Assembly: GCA_015680685.1 (NCBI GenBank)
Contig: MNCI01022297.1
Location: 30,080 to 61,489 of the forward strand
Length of the DNA stretch: 31,410 nucleotides
Reading direction: 5' to 3'
Origin: Gnetum montanum
Lineage: Eukaryota; Streptophyta; Gnetopsida; Gnetales; Gnetaceae
The notes under the pieces are model-generated. The model did no database searches, had not been told where the DNA came from, and was given only the letters and a program-made list of their open reading frames with translations. The stretch's first letter is position 1. Each line of letters begins with the position of its first letter. The translations under genes and the position numbers were made by a program. This document shows positions 18,200 through 27,915 of this stretch, piece after piece.

Positions 18200-20640
18200 A
18201 TGTCTTCTTCACATAGAACCATTAATGCATCATATGATGAGAACACTCGTGGAAGAAATGATAGGATATATACTAAAGAAAGCTAGAGTGAACAACCTCA
18301 AACAAGGGTTTTCTATGCTCATTTAGATCCTTATTACACTTAAAGACTACATTTAACTAGTGTAGAAAACCCTAGAGAAGATGGAGAAAGTCATAGAACA
18401 AGGAAGGCCTTAATGCCTAGGACCTCCTCTAAACCTAGACAAGATAAATCAAAGGACCAAGGGAAGAACTATAGGATCCATGACAATTCTCCTAGTTCCT
18501 CATATTTCTCTTCCTCTTCAATATCTAGTTCTGACAAAGATGAACATAGATATAGAGATAGAGCTCCACTACGAGATCAAGAAAAAATAGAAATCGAACC
18601 CAAGGACAAAATCAAAGACATCAAAATGAGCATAGACAAGATCATCATAATCAAACAAATAGAAATATAAATTTTCATTAGAACATGTCTAATGACAATG
18701 AACCCTTGTTGGCCACTAAGAGCCTAATGTATATCATGGAGGCGATTAAGATACCTCACTGGCATCATAAGGAAAGTCACTTATCTAGGCTTGATATAAA
18801 CAATATCCCTAAATTTGTGAGAGGCTACGATTCAAATCCACAAGATCATCTACAAGTCTTTCATGATGCTTGTGTCTCATACAACATTGAAAGTGGGGGG
18901 CAAAAGCTTAAGGTCTTTCCTAAGACACTAATCGACGAAGTGAAAAGTTGGTATAGATCATTGGAACCAAGTTCCATTGACCAGTGGTCCACAATGCTAG
19001 AACTTTTCAATGAAAAATACCAAACTTATGAGAGTGTCCAACCTAAGAAAACAAATCCAATAGTGGAAACAAGAAAATCATGAACCCTTGGATGTGGCCT
19101 TGGATAGATACTATTCACTACTACATAGATGTCCTCGCCATGATTTCTCTCAAAAAAAGTAATTTTTCCACATCATAGATGGGCTTTGTAATGAAATGAG
19201 GAAGACCCTTGGGCTTTATGCCCAAGGTCAGTTATAAAAACTGAAAGCCCATCAGATACAAAGATGAATTAGGTAGGTGGAAAAAGGAGAAGGAGAGCTA
19301 TCTAAACAAGAGAATGTAGAGGAAAACAACTAGGAACCAACTCTTCAAAAGAAAAGTGTCCATATCTATGATGAGAAAAAAAAGACAACTCTCAATGTGA
19401 TGATTTTATAATGAACCTTACTAATATAAAGTTCTCTCATTGAGCTTGAAGCAAAGTTGGATACGATGTCAAAATTGATGAATGAGAAAGTTAAAACTTG
19501 CGTAGAAATCATAGAGGAGAAGAAAATGCAAAATGAACCAGGTGATCACAATAAATGAAGGAAGCATAACCAAGAAATAGCTAGGAACACTTTTCAGCAA
19601 ATAGGAAAAATAGTTGAAGGAAGTGAGGCTCTAGACTCAACCACAGATGAAGATAATGGATGTAACATCTACATATATGACCATACAAAGGGCCATTACC
19701 CAATCTTGTTGCATCTACATGAGTATTGAGTAGGGGCATTAAATCTGAAGTTTATATAGAAGCACATACCTAGGAGATTTTCTTTTCCACAAGGTAATTT
19801 TAGATAGTCCTACAACCAACCGTACTATCCTAGTGGAACTTCTTATTAGCCTCAAAACTACTATCAACCATAGTGGCAAAACCCATAGTTGTGGGAAGGC
19901 CATCATCAAACTAGCCATACCCTTACTACTAGTTGAACCCATATGGATATTATGTTTAACAAGTTGTTTCCCCAACTGGTTATACTTCTTCTACCTCAAA
20001 TCACTATGACCACTCTCCCAAATATCATCATCCTACAACAACTTATATGAGATCACCACCTTACACCTCTCACCCTGCATCATATCCTTAATATTCTCCT
20101 ACTTAGCTCCCTCATATGTCACCTACAACAACACAAGAAGGTTCAACATCATAACATTAACAAATGAATGCCACTTGTGCTGTGAATGTACATAAACATG
20201 CCGATATCGATAGGTCCCGATCGCAAAGTCAAAAATGTTCTTTCTTTAGGAAAGGTCGCAAGGAGAAGCAAAACACTCATGGACCAATCACATCATTTGG
20301 ACTAGCACAATGCCAATCAAGTGCAATGCCTCCTTTTCACAACCACTATCTCCTAATCATATGCAAAATCCAACACCCATTATCACTCCAACTCAAGATA
20401 TAAACAATAAACCTATCATTGTGGAGAGATAATAGAATCCATGCATCACTAATAATGATAAAGGATGTAGTTGTGGGCTAGAAGTTTGAAATATTAACAC
20501 AACCCCTATACCAACTCATCATAAAGTTCAGGAGAAAGTGTGTGAGAAAAAGCTAATCTACGTAGTAGCCACTAAATTAGAAGACATCCAGTGGTTTGAA
20601 AATGAGAATATAAAACTATTTTAAAGATGCATGGAAGTAA
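18200..20640 (+). pseudogene. gag: gag of element C (decayed; no pol follows)
   Basis: The start is the ATG at 18200 (MSSSH, as in F). The N-terminal domain is cut to a remnant (FYAHLDPYY with a stop) and runs into a serine/lysine-rich linker (18413-18670). The conserved core is at 18685-19083: LSRLDINNIPKFVRGY, DHLQVFHDACVSYNIE, KLKVFPKTLIDEVKSWYRSL, DQWSTMLELFNEKYQTY. It continues after a frameshift near 19060 as EPLDVALDRYYSLLHRCP, DGLCNEMRKTLGLYAQGQ and EGELSKQ, with stops. A P/Q/Y/H-rich C-terminal region spans 19740-20150. At 20500-20590 sequence like the end of F's protease ORF (near 30930-30990) appears, but the DSG protease core, RT, RNase H and IN are absent. ORFs at 19739-19975 and 20164-20403 are shadows or low complexity. 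Confidence 0.75.
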
Positions 20641-22730
20641 CTGATTTGCTTATTAGTTCTAGAATTTTTTGATTCTTCATATGTTTTTCATTTTTTTATA
20701 TTTTTCTTTTCTTTATATTTTTCTCCTTTCTTGAGTCATTCTCTTTGTGTTTTATGAATGTATTTTATGTTTTTATTAATAATATTTCCAAGTCATGATG
20801 TAGAAGTCAATGCTATGTATTGGGTTTTTGTGCTATGCTATCAAGATGATTGGGTAAGTAATTGTGTAAAGTAGTGAGCCACCTCATCCATTCCTCTAAT
20901 TCTTTCAATGAAAGGTCTTTATCATGGAAGAAATTTGGTTCTTCTTTCTTGAAACTAAAATTCATCAATGATCATTGTACCTTGAAGAAAGAGGGAATGA
21001 CCAAGTGGGAATGGCAAAGGGTGTGACCTCAAGGGGACTTGTTGGGTTCTCTTCTTGAATTCCTTCTTGTGGTTTATGACTCCTCTTGGAATGTATCATC
21101 ACTCCTCCATAGACCAATAAAAAGGAATCTCTATCTTTGCATGATGTGGTTCCCATCCAAAAAGAAACCGAAGAAAAAAGAAAAAGAAAAAAAATAACAA
21201 TAATGGGAATTTAAAGCACATCCCTTAGACACAATAATGAGATATAAGCACTGGTTATGGGGATAAAAAGACATGTTACCCATGCCTAAAGAAAACCCTC
21301 TAACAAAGGCCCTTCCTTCCTTCTTCTCTTTTCTTCTCTTTTTGGAGTGATGATTGTTCTTTGTGGTGGTTATGGACTCATGGTGATCAGCAAGAAGGAA
21401 CACATCAATGTAAGGTTACTATTCATGGTATGGACTTGGTTTGAACTTGGATGAATAGGTTTGCTAATCATTTTAATCACATTTTTCACAAGAACCTATT
21501 TTGGACATGGTCAAGTATCTTACATCCAAATCTCTGCAATCCCTTCTCATCTGATTATTCACCTCACTAATACATGTGATTATGTGCCTTTTGGTTTTGT
21601 GTAGTATAGTGCAACACCCCAACCATGGTAGTTGTGTGTTGTTTGGAACAAAGGCATGGTCTACATTTAACTTCTCGAGTGCCCACAGACATCTATAGAA
21701 GTGGTTATGCAAGGGCATTATGGCAAGAGCCTACTTTGGGAAGGACCCACTTGCATATCTTTTGTTGATCATCGCTTTGAACTAACCTTTACATCTTCCA
21801 AAACATTAATGGTAATTTCTTTGAATTTATGCATAATTTTGGAACTACTTCTCATCCCTTTCAATTACTTTTTTACTTTTTCCTACTCCTTTGTTGAAAT
21901 ATCCTTCAAGTTCAATATTTCTTGGCCATCTTTGGAATTAGACCTTTGGTTTCAATTATTCGAACACTTGTGTGCTTCTAGAGTTATGCTTATTAGTCAT
22001 GGGGGCTAGGAATGTTGGCTTTGAAATTTTTTTAACATCCTATTTTTGAACATCATGGTAACTAATAGTAATCTATCAAAATAATGTGAACAACTTGATG
22101 ATTTTAGTTATCTCATAGCCTTAGGCATAGTATGTTTTCATCACCTTGTGCTTAAATGCAAACTAAGGGATTTAAAAAGGGTTGATTATTAAGGAAAAAT
22201 TTACCAAAACTAATGTTGACCTATTGGTGACTACAAGTGATGCTAAAAGAAACACCTAAGGAAGAAGGTCTTTTGCCAGGCATGAAAACGAATCCAAGAA
22301 AGGGACAACAAAGGATATGCACATGGAAAAATCATCGCACATACAAGATAGCAACTTAAAAATCACATGTTTGCTAGATCCATGGGATGATGAGAAGAAA
22401 TTTCAATCCACCCTTCAAGAATGTTCTGCATAACTAGAGAAGCATCAACATAACAATCAAGGTTAAAAGTTTGTCATTGCTAGTGAGAGCAAGAAGAATA
22501 ATCTTCAACAAATTTTTGAAGACCTCTATAAATTTTTGTAATCTTCAATGTCTATCTAGTCTTTTTGTCACTTTGCCATTGTGTATGCATCCACTCAAAT
22601 AAATTTCTGTAACACAACACTCAAAGTCAGTTAGTAGTTTACATATTAGTCAATAATCCCATACATTCCCAATATTTTGTAACGAACATGTTCCTCATTT
22701 TGTTTAACTTAAGAACAAGTTTTTATTCAA
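20641..22730 (+). mobile_element. 3' non-coding region of element C
   Basis: T-rich from 20660 to 20770, then non-coding sequence whose 20870-21780 part aligns with B 8050-7000 read on the minus strand (anchors: CTCAAGGGGACTTG, the TTCTTGTGG block, CTTCTC...TTTGTGG, GCACATCCCTTAGACA, GGATCCACTTGCATA versus GGACCCACTTGCATA). From 21780 to 22730 I see AT-rich sequence without repeats or genes. ORFs such as 21131-21403 (minus), 21473-21718 (minus) and 21701-22009 (plus) have no counterpart frames in B or D and are rejected. Confidence 0.7.
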
Positions 22731-22741
22731 TTGTGGGGTTA
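22731..22741 (+). other. polypurine tract of element C
   Basis: TTGTGGGGTTA immediately precedes the TGATGAGCC start of the 3' LTR; it is the same motif as at B's and E's 3' ends. Confidence 0.7.
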
Positions 22742-22849
22742 TGATGAGCCATCAGTTGGCTAAGATATCTAACAAAAAATTCAATTTCTAGTTAGCTTTG
22801 ATATCTTGGTTCTGATATCTTAACCCCAATATCTTAGCTCCGATATTAA

Positions 22850-22867
22850 ATACACAATATTGTGTAT
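22850..22867. repeat. 18-bp perfect palindrome in U3 of C 3' LTR
   Basis: ATACACAATATTGTGTAT is its own reverse complement and lies among GATATC words. The 5' LTR has a different hairpin (GATATGCA/TGCATATC) at the corresponding place, so the palindromes have diverged although both copies keep dyad symmetry. Confidence 0.9.
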
Positions 22868-22926
22868 CCAATATCAGGTCACATGCTACATTATCAGATA
22901 TTTGATATCAGGGGATGTATGCCAAC

Positions 22927-23807
22927 TAATGAATCGTGCTTTTCCAGGCCCAGATATTGGGTACATGATATCGAGTACACGATATCGGGTACGCGATATC
23001 ACAGCCTAGATACGATACCGTATACACGATATAGTGATTCTTGTGTTGAGCTATAAATCTAGCACTCAGGCACATGAGGAGGAGTCTCTTTTTGGTAAGT
23101 ATTTTGGGTAGATTCTTATTGTTAGTTTTTAGTTAGTTTTCAATTTCTTTTCCAAGTGCATGCCCGTAGCGTGATGCTTGTAATTGTACAAAACCTTTGT
23201 TTAGATGTGACGTACTTGGACACACACACAATCGACAATAAAGACCAAGATTACACCATCATTGCTACATTCACTTAATTTTAAATTTTTTAATTGTTAA
23301 TTATTATTTATTATTTTCTTAGTTAATGTTTCTTTATCATCATTTACTATTTCTATTGTTAATGTGAAATGAGTACGTCTTAATCGTGAACATTGAAGTG
23401 TCACTACGAGGTAACCCAGTAGCATATCAAGTAGTGCTTCGAGTGATGTGCGCTTGGTAATCTCAGAAGTAGTACATGAAGTCCAAGACGCGTATGAATG
23501 ATTAAGGACAAATGCTAATTACACTTAGGTTGCCTTAGATCTTATTTCATATTTCTTGTTAGCTTAATCCAAATTATTTCTCATTGCCTTTAGGAGTAGC
23601 ATAGTGTTAGAAATCACATCATACACCTCACTCTGGACTAAATCATATGTGACAAAGCAAATATTAGTCCAAGTGGGAAGACAACAAATTGCGATCAATG
23701 TATAACTATCTAGGTGCCACAACTAGTCCATCCGCGAAGTTTAATCATATTGCACGTACATACTCATATTTGTATGGTTGAGCATAGGGGTACCTCGTTG
23801 CTCATCC
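22927..23807 (+). mobile_element. solo LTR G nested in C's 3' LTR (881 bp)
   Basis: It starts TAATGAATCG (mutated TGATGA) and ends GGGGTACCTCGTTGCTCATCC (mutated CATCA). The flanks are CCAAC (22922-22926) and TTAAC (23808-23812), consistent with a 5-bp target duplication carrying two C/T changes. The TATA box is TATAAAT at 23052-23058. Its R/U5 is closest to LTR E (25091-26045) in opposite orientation, not to C's own LTR. No internal region is present, so this is a solo LTR left by LTR-LTR recombination. Confidence 0.75.
22951..23037. repeat. GATATC/GTACRCG word array in solo LTR G
   Basis: About five imperfect units of 15-17 bp, of the type GGGTACATGATATCGAG, GTACACGATATCG and GTACGCGATATCAC, then GATACGATACCGTATACACGATAT. 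They lie just upstream of the TATA box. Confidence 0.8.
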
Positions 23808-24544
23808 TTAACCTATAAATATAATGCTTGGGCACATGGTTTGGACATAGGTTTTTTCAATAGAAAAGCCAAACTCTTGCAGTTTTATTTTGTAATCTTA
23901 GAGAATAGTCAATGAGTGCCCATAGAATGGATCTAAGTTAGTTTTATGAAGTCTTATTTGAGTGGCAATGTACCTAGACACATTCCATGATTGACAATAA
24001 GATTGAGATTGATTCTTATTCATTGCAGCATTTTGACTTAGACTAGATTTACTTTCTATGCAATTTACTTTTCATGTACTTAGTTAATATTTACATTTCC
24101 ATGCATATTAATTAAGCACATAAGTACGACCACTTTGAGCATGTGTATGACTCTTGGTAATCTTGACAACACTTGACATTTGGTAACCCAGTAGTGTTAT
24201 ACATGTTCACAATGTGTGCAGAAAGCGAGATCAGATACTTATGTTAGGGTAGTTGATTATTAATTAGTAATTAGATTAGTTGAATTGATTATAAATTGAG
24301 TTTCAACCTATTTTTAATTGTAGAAAAATAAAATATAAAATAATAAAAATCATATGCCTCACTCTAGACTAAATCATACATGATAAAGCTACCACTAGTC
24401 CAAGTGGGAAGACAACGAATTGGGATCAAGGCATAGTGATTTAGATGCCACAACTAGTCCCATCCATGGAATTCAACTAGATCATGCATGGATGCTTGTG
24501 ATTCATATGGTTGGGCATAGGGGGTACCTCTTCACTACTCATTA

Positions 24545-25090
24545 ATCCTCCTCATGGATTAGGAAGGAATTCCAAACAAATAATCTTTCACAAAATAGCA
24601 TAGGTTTATTATAAGACTGACATTGCTTTGATTTATATTGCATTGGATATCTTGGTTGACTTCTAAATGACCCCAAATACTCTTGCAGTGATAGATTTTC
24701 CAAATCCAACCATAGTTTTTTGAGAACCTCCTGGTACTTCCTATACTATGACATCACCCCCTTTTTTGAAAGTTGAACCTCTTAGAATTATGCTAGAGCA
24801 TATGAAGATGATTTTCGACCTTTTTCATGAGGATCCGCCTTTCTTGAAACAATCTAACCTACTCTAAAAATCCCAACTCATTGAGTGTTTATATAGGATC
24901 AAATTGATTACTGCAAAGAAAACTAAGACACCAAACCCGAGGAAAAAAACTAATGATTCATCGAATTCATCATTCTTTTAGAGTTAAGCATTTAGACATA
25001 TTTCAGTAACTGGAGACCAAAATCCTATTTGCATCATATACTGATGATTTCTCATTTTATGCTGAGGAGGAAATAGTTGGATTTTATTAT
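24545..25090. other. unassigned segment between elements C and E
   Basis: I see no LTR, PBS, PPT or gag/pol motif here and no match to the other elements. The minus strand has an open stretch of about 65-70 codons (about 24745-24550, no early ATG; contains YQEVLKKLWLDLENLSL) that I do not recognise. It may be host DNA, part of a lost element, or a retrotransposon linker. Confidence 0.4.
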
Positions 25091-26045
25091 TGATGAGTGG
25101 CGAGGTACCCCTACACTCAACCATATGAATATGAGTGTTTACGCATGATCCACTCGAACTTTGTGGACAGGCTAGTGGTGGTATCTAGATAGTTACACAT
25201 TGATCACAGTTCACTGTCTTCCCACCTTGACTAGTATTTGCTTTGTCACGTATGATTTAGTCCAGAGTGAGGCATAAGATGTGATCCTAAACTAGTGCTA
25301 CTCCTAGAGACAATGGAAAATAATCTTGATTAAACTAATAAGCAATAGGAAAGGAATTCTAAGCTAGCCTAAGTGCGATGAGCATCCGTTCCTTAATCAT
25401 TCGTATACATCTTGGACCTTGTGCACAACTACTACTAGGATTACCAAGCGTAGATCCCAGGTATGCTACTGGGTTACCAAGTAGTCACACTTAAATGCTT
25501 GTGATTAATTCATACTCATTCCATAGTTAACAACAAGATTAGTAAATGATGGTAAAGAAATATTAACTAAGAAAAAAATAAATAACAATAACAATTAAAT
25601 AATTAAAACTAAGTGAATGTTACAATGATGAAGTAATCTCAATCTTTATTGCTGATCATGTGCACGTCCAAGTACATCACACTCGAATAAAGGTTCCATA
25701 CAATTACAAGCATCACATTGCGGGCATGCACTTGGGAAATAGTCTAACTCCTAAGAAAACAAACTACAAGAGCTTCCCTACAATTAACCAAAAAAATACC
25801 TAAGTGTGGCATAGGGCCACTTATTTATAGCTAAAAATAGACTTTGCGTAAACGGGGCCATGTCGACGCAACCCTATATATGGGGCCACGTATACGAGAC
25901 CTCATATACGCAGCCTAGTTAACACAGCCTCAATATCAGGGGTCCGATAATAGGAGTCAAACCTGGTATCTTGTATCAGGGTTTTGATAACTAGGGTCCA
26001 ATAATAGGGGTCTAATAATAGGACCTAACAGACCATGACTTATCA
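25091..26045 (-). mobile_element. 3' LTR of element E (955 bp)
   Basis: On the minus strand it runs from TGATAAGTCATGGTC (26045) to ...GGTACCTCGCCACTCATCA (25091). A PPT abuts the 26045 side, so this is a 3' LTR on the minus strand. The TATA box (minus CTATAAATAA) is at 25821-25830. Its R/U5 aligns in opposite orientation with solo LTR G (shared blocks around 23600-23660 versus 25240-25290, and ATGATTAAGG...ACTTAGG). U3 (about 25845-26045) is a mixture of several word families. Confidence 0.8.
25845..26030. repeat. composite U3 word cluster in LTR E
   Basis: GCGTAAACG and GTCGACGC (25853-25880) are followed by CGTATACGAG and CATATACGCAGCC (25890-25910), then GTTAAC. After these come repeats of the type GGGGTCC(G/A)ATAATAGG at 25939-25955, 25994-26010 and 26007-26023. 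Words typical of H, B and C are thus found together in one LTR. Confidence 0.7.
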
Positions 26046-26060
26046 TACCCCCACAACTGT
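26046..26060 (-). other. polypurine tract of element E
   Basis: On the minus strand it reads ACAGTTGTGGGGGTA, the same motif as in B, adjoining the LTR start at 26045. Confidence 0.7.
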
Positions 26061-26757
26061 ATAACAACTCATCCTCAAGTCAAAGAAAGTGAGGAACAAG
26101 TTCAATTGATTACACAGTGGATAGGTATGGGATTATTGACTAACTAGGAATTTATTCATGCCACAGTGAAAAATTAAACAAAATTTGGACACAAACACAA
26201 AAGATAAAACTTGTGGAACTCATGGGATTCCTAGTGGTGGTGGCTCCTCCATGGGTGCCTTTCCTTTGTCCTGTTCATCAGGCTTCTAAGATTGATACCA
26301 TTGAAGAAGCACCTAATAGTTCTTCTCTTCTATTTGAGGATTATGAGCCATCCATGCTAATGTTCCAATGTTTGATGAACTCAGCATTTCGCATGGGCAC
26401 AGTAACTATGGGAATACTTGATTGGCCTTGATATCCCATGACATAGATAGCCATTATTCCTCTTCATAGGATTGGGCCCCAACCTCTCCACCTTTTTCTT
26501 AGCTAGCTTATGCAATGATAGGAGGTCCCTGATGGATGCTAAATGATTGTGCCTCCTTCTCCCCATGTTCTACATGAGGTCCTTGGCCTTTGCCTTCCCC
26601 TAGGCATTTAATTGCACCTTAAGAAGGTCCTCCTTATTATCCTCTTTTTAGGGCCATCTATCACACAAAGATCAATTGTTAGCAAGGTTATTGAAAGAAG
26701 TTCAATTATTTCATACTTTACTTATTTCCTTAAGTAATTGTTGAATTATTTGCTTAG
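26061..26757 (-). pseudogene. element E: 3' internal end with env-position ORF relic
   Basis: The first 130 bp align with B 3239-3350 (GGTATGGGATTATTGA). At 26566-26381 a minus frame is open for 61 codons: basic, K/R/H-rich (LHKLAKKKVERLGPNPMKR), which fits the C-terminal part of an env-position ORF by position; I could not align it residue by residue with B. The sequence is cut by element F at 26758. The plus-strand ORF 26213-26431 is a shadow. Confidence 0.45.
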
Positions 26758-26766
26758 TGATGAGCT

Positions 26767-26876
26767 ACGATATCGTGTACGTGATATCGCGGCCGCTGCG
26801 ATATCGCATCCCATGCAATATCACTTACATGATATCGTGTCATCCCTTGCGATGTCGCGTACGTGATATCGCAATC
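26767..26876. repeat. GATATC/GTACGTGATATCGC word array in U3 of LTR F
   Basis: Six or seven GATATC-type cores (two mutated to AATATC or GATGTC) lie in about 110 bp. Two are in TACGTGATATCGC, others in GCGATATCGC and ACGATATCGTG. A GCGGCCGC palindrome is in the centre. CpG is far more frequent here than in the rest of the window. Confidence 0.85.
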
Positions 26877-27175
26877 CACCACCAAATCCATAAATAAGAG
26901 GCGGCACTTCCCTTATTTTCCATCCTAGGCTAGAAGTAGGAAAACTCTAGCAGATTGATCACTCTAGAGATAGAATATTTTCCATGTGCCCGCAGTAGAA
27001 GTCCCCAAGTGAACAGATCTTTATTCAAGCAACATTATATCTGAACGCAAGTTGTGTACGGCAATAAAAACAAGCTTTGTGGATAAACCTTGCAGTGCAT
27101 GGAATAGGATTTATTACTTGTTATTTCTTACATGTTATTTCCTACCTGTTATTTATTACCCTGCAGTAGCGCGGC

Positions 27176-27370
27176 ATGAGTACAACTTGATTACGAGCAT
27201 TTACGGATGTGTACGGCTAATCAAGGAATCAACTGCTCATCGTGATTAGATTCTCTCACCCTCAACTCCTAGAATGCAGAATGAGTACGACTTGATTATG
27301 AGCATCTAAGGATGTGTATGGTTAGTTAAGGAACGGATGTTCACTATGTTTAGGCTAGTTAGGTGCCTCA
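27176..27370 (+). repeat. 105-bp direct duplication in R/U5 of LTR F
   Basis: ATGAGTACAACTTGATTACG at 27176 recurs as ATGAGTACGACTTGATTATG at 27281. Homology continues through GAGCAT-TA-GGATGTGTA-GG-TA-T-AAGGAA in both copies. The spacing is 105 bp. Confidence 0.8.
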
Positions 27371-27772
27371 GTACAATCACTTTGAGCACATGCGCTATGC
27401 ATGGTGATCCCAGTAATGATTAGCGTTTGGTAGCCGTGTTTGCATAGTTCAGGGTGTGTACGGTAAGTGGGAACGGATGCTGATGCTAGGTAATTTAGAC
27501 TTAGTTCATTAGTTAGAGTTAGTACTTAGTTTCTCAACCCTTCACCCTTTAGCATAGAAGACATAAAACATAAAAGACTATAAAAATCATATACCTTGGA
27601 CTTACTTAACCATACACCGTGACAACTACAAGTGAGTCTGGGAAGACAACGAATGATTAACCCCAAGTGTTCCATGGGGCGTGTAGGCACTCAGTCTATG
27701 GAGTTTGACCAAATTGCGTGTGCTATGCTCGTTTCGTATGGTTGAGTGTAAGGGTACCTCACCACTCATCAT

Positions 27773-27790
27773 TGGTGCCGTTGCCGGGGA
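27773..27790 (+). other. primer-binding site of element F (tRNA-Asp type)
   Basis: TGGTGCCGTTGCCGGGGA starts two bases after the LTR end. It matches the tRNA-Asp type PBS at 17 of 18 positions, the one difference being C-to-T. Confidence 0.9.
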
Positions 27791-27915
27791 CTAAGTGTTT
27801 GTGTGCCGAATAGAACATAAGGATATCACTCACATCGTTGGGAGCCTAAACAAACCTTCGGGTTAATCAAGATAAAAAATTATATAACGGTGAATTAGCA
27901 CACCGGTAAATCAAA

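Larger units (their letters stand above)
22742..24544 (+). mobile_element. 3' LTR of element C, split by solo LTR G
   Basis: The LTR begins TGATGAGCCATCAGTTGGC (22742) and its U3 aligns with 17201-17341 up to 22926. It resumes at 23813 (CTATAAATATAATGCTTGG) and runs to about 24544 (GGTACCTCTTCACTACTCATTA), matching 17344-18072. The intervening 22927-23812 is the inserted LTR plus target duplication. Without it the LTR is about 917 bp. An 18-bp perfect palindrome lies at 22850-22867. No copy of the 17196-17200 flank (CCAAT) follows at 24545. Confidence 0.8.
26758..27771 (+). mobile_element. 5' LTR of element F (1014 bp)
   Basis: It starts TGATGAGCTACGATATCG and ends GGTACCTCACCACTCATCA, followed by the PBS. 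The TATA-like CATAAATAAG is at 26888-26897, directly below a GATATC/GCGATATCGC cluster. The left flank 26753-26757 (CTTAG) would be one target-duplication copy; the 3' end lies outside the window. R/U5 contains a 105-bp direct duplication. The plus-strand ORF 27052-27249 lies inside the LTR and is not considered a gene. Confidence 0.85.

Noticed and set aside
20965-22009. ORFs in C's 3' region (20965-21156, 21131-21403, 21473-21718, 21701-22009)
   Set aside because: The homologous stretches in B and D do not keep these frames, so the block is treated as non-coding.
26767-26876. GATATCGC-rich segment considered as a CpG-island promoter of a host gene or a restriction-cloning artefact (it includes GCGGCCGC)
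   Set aside because: It lies at the fixed U3 position upstream of TATA in a complete LTR, and comparable clusters occur in the other LTRs of the group.
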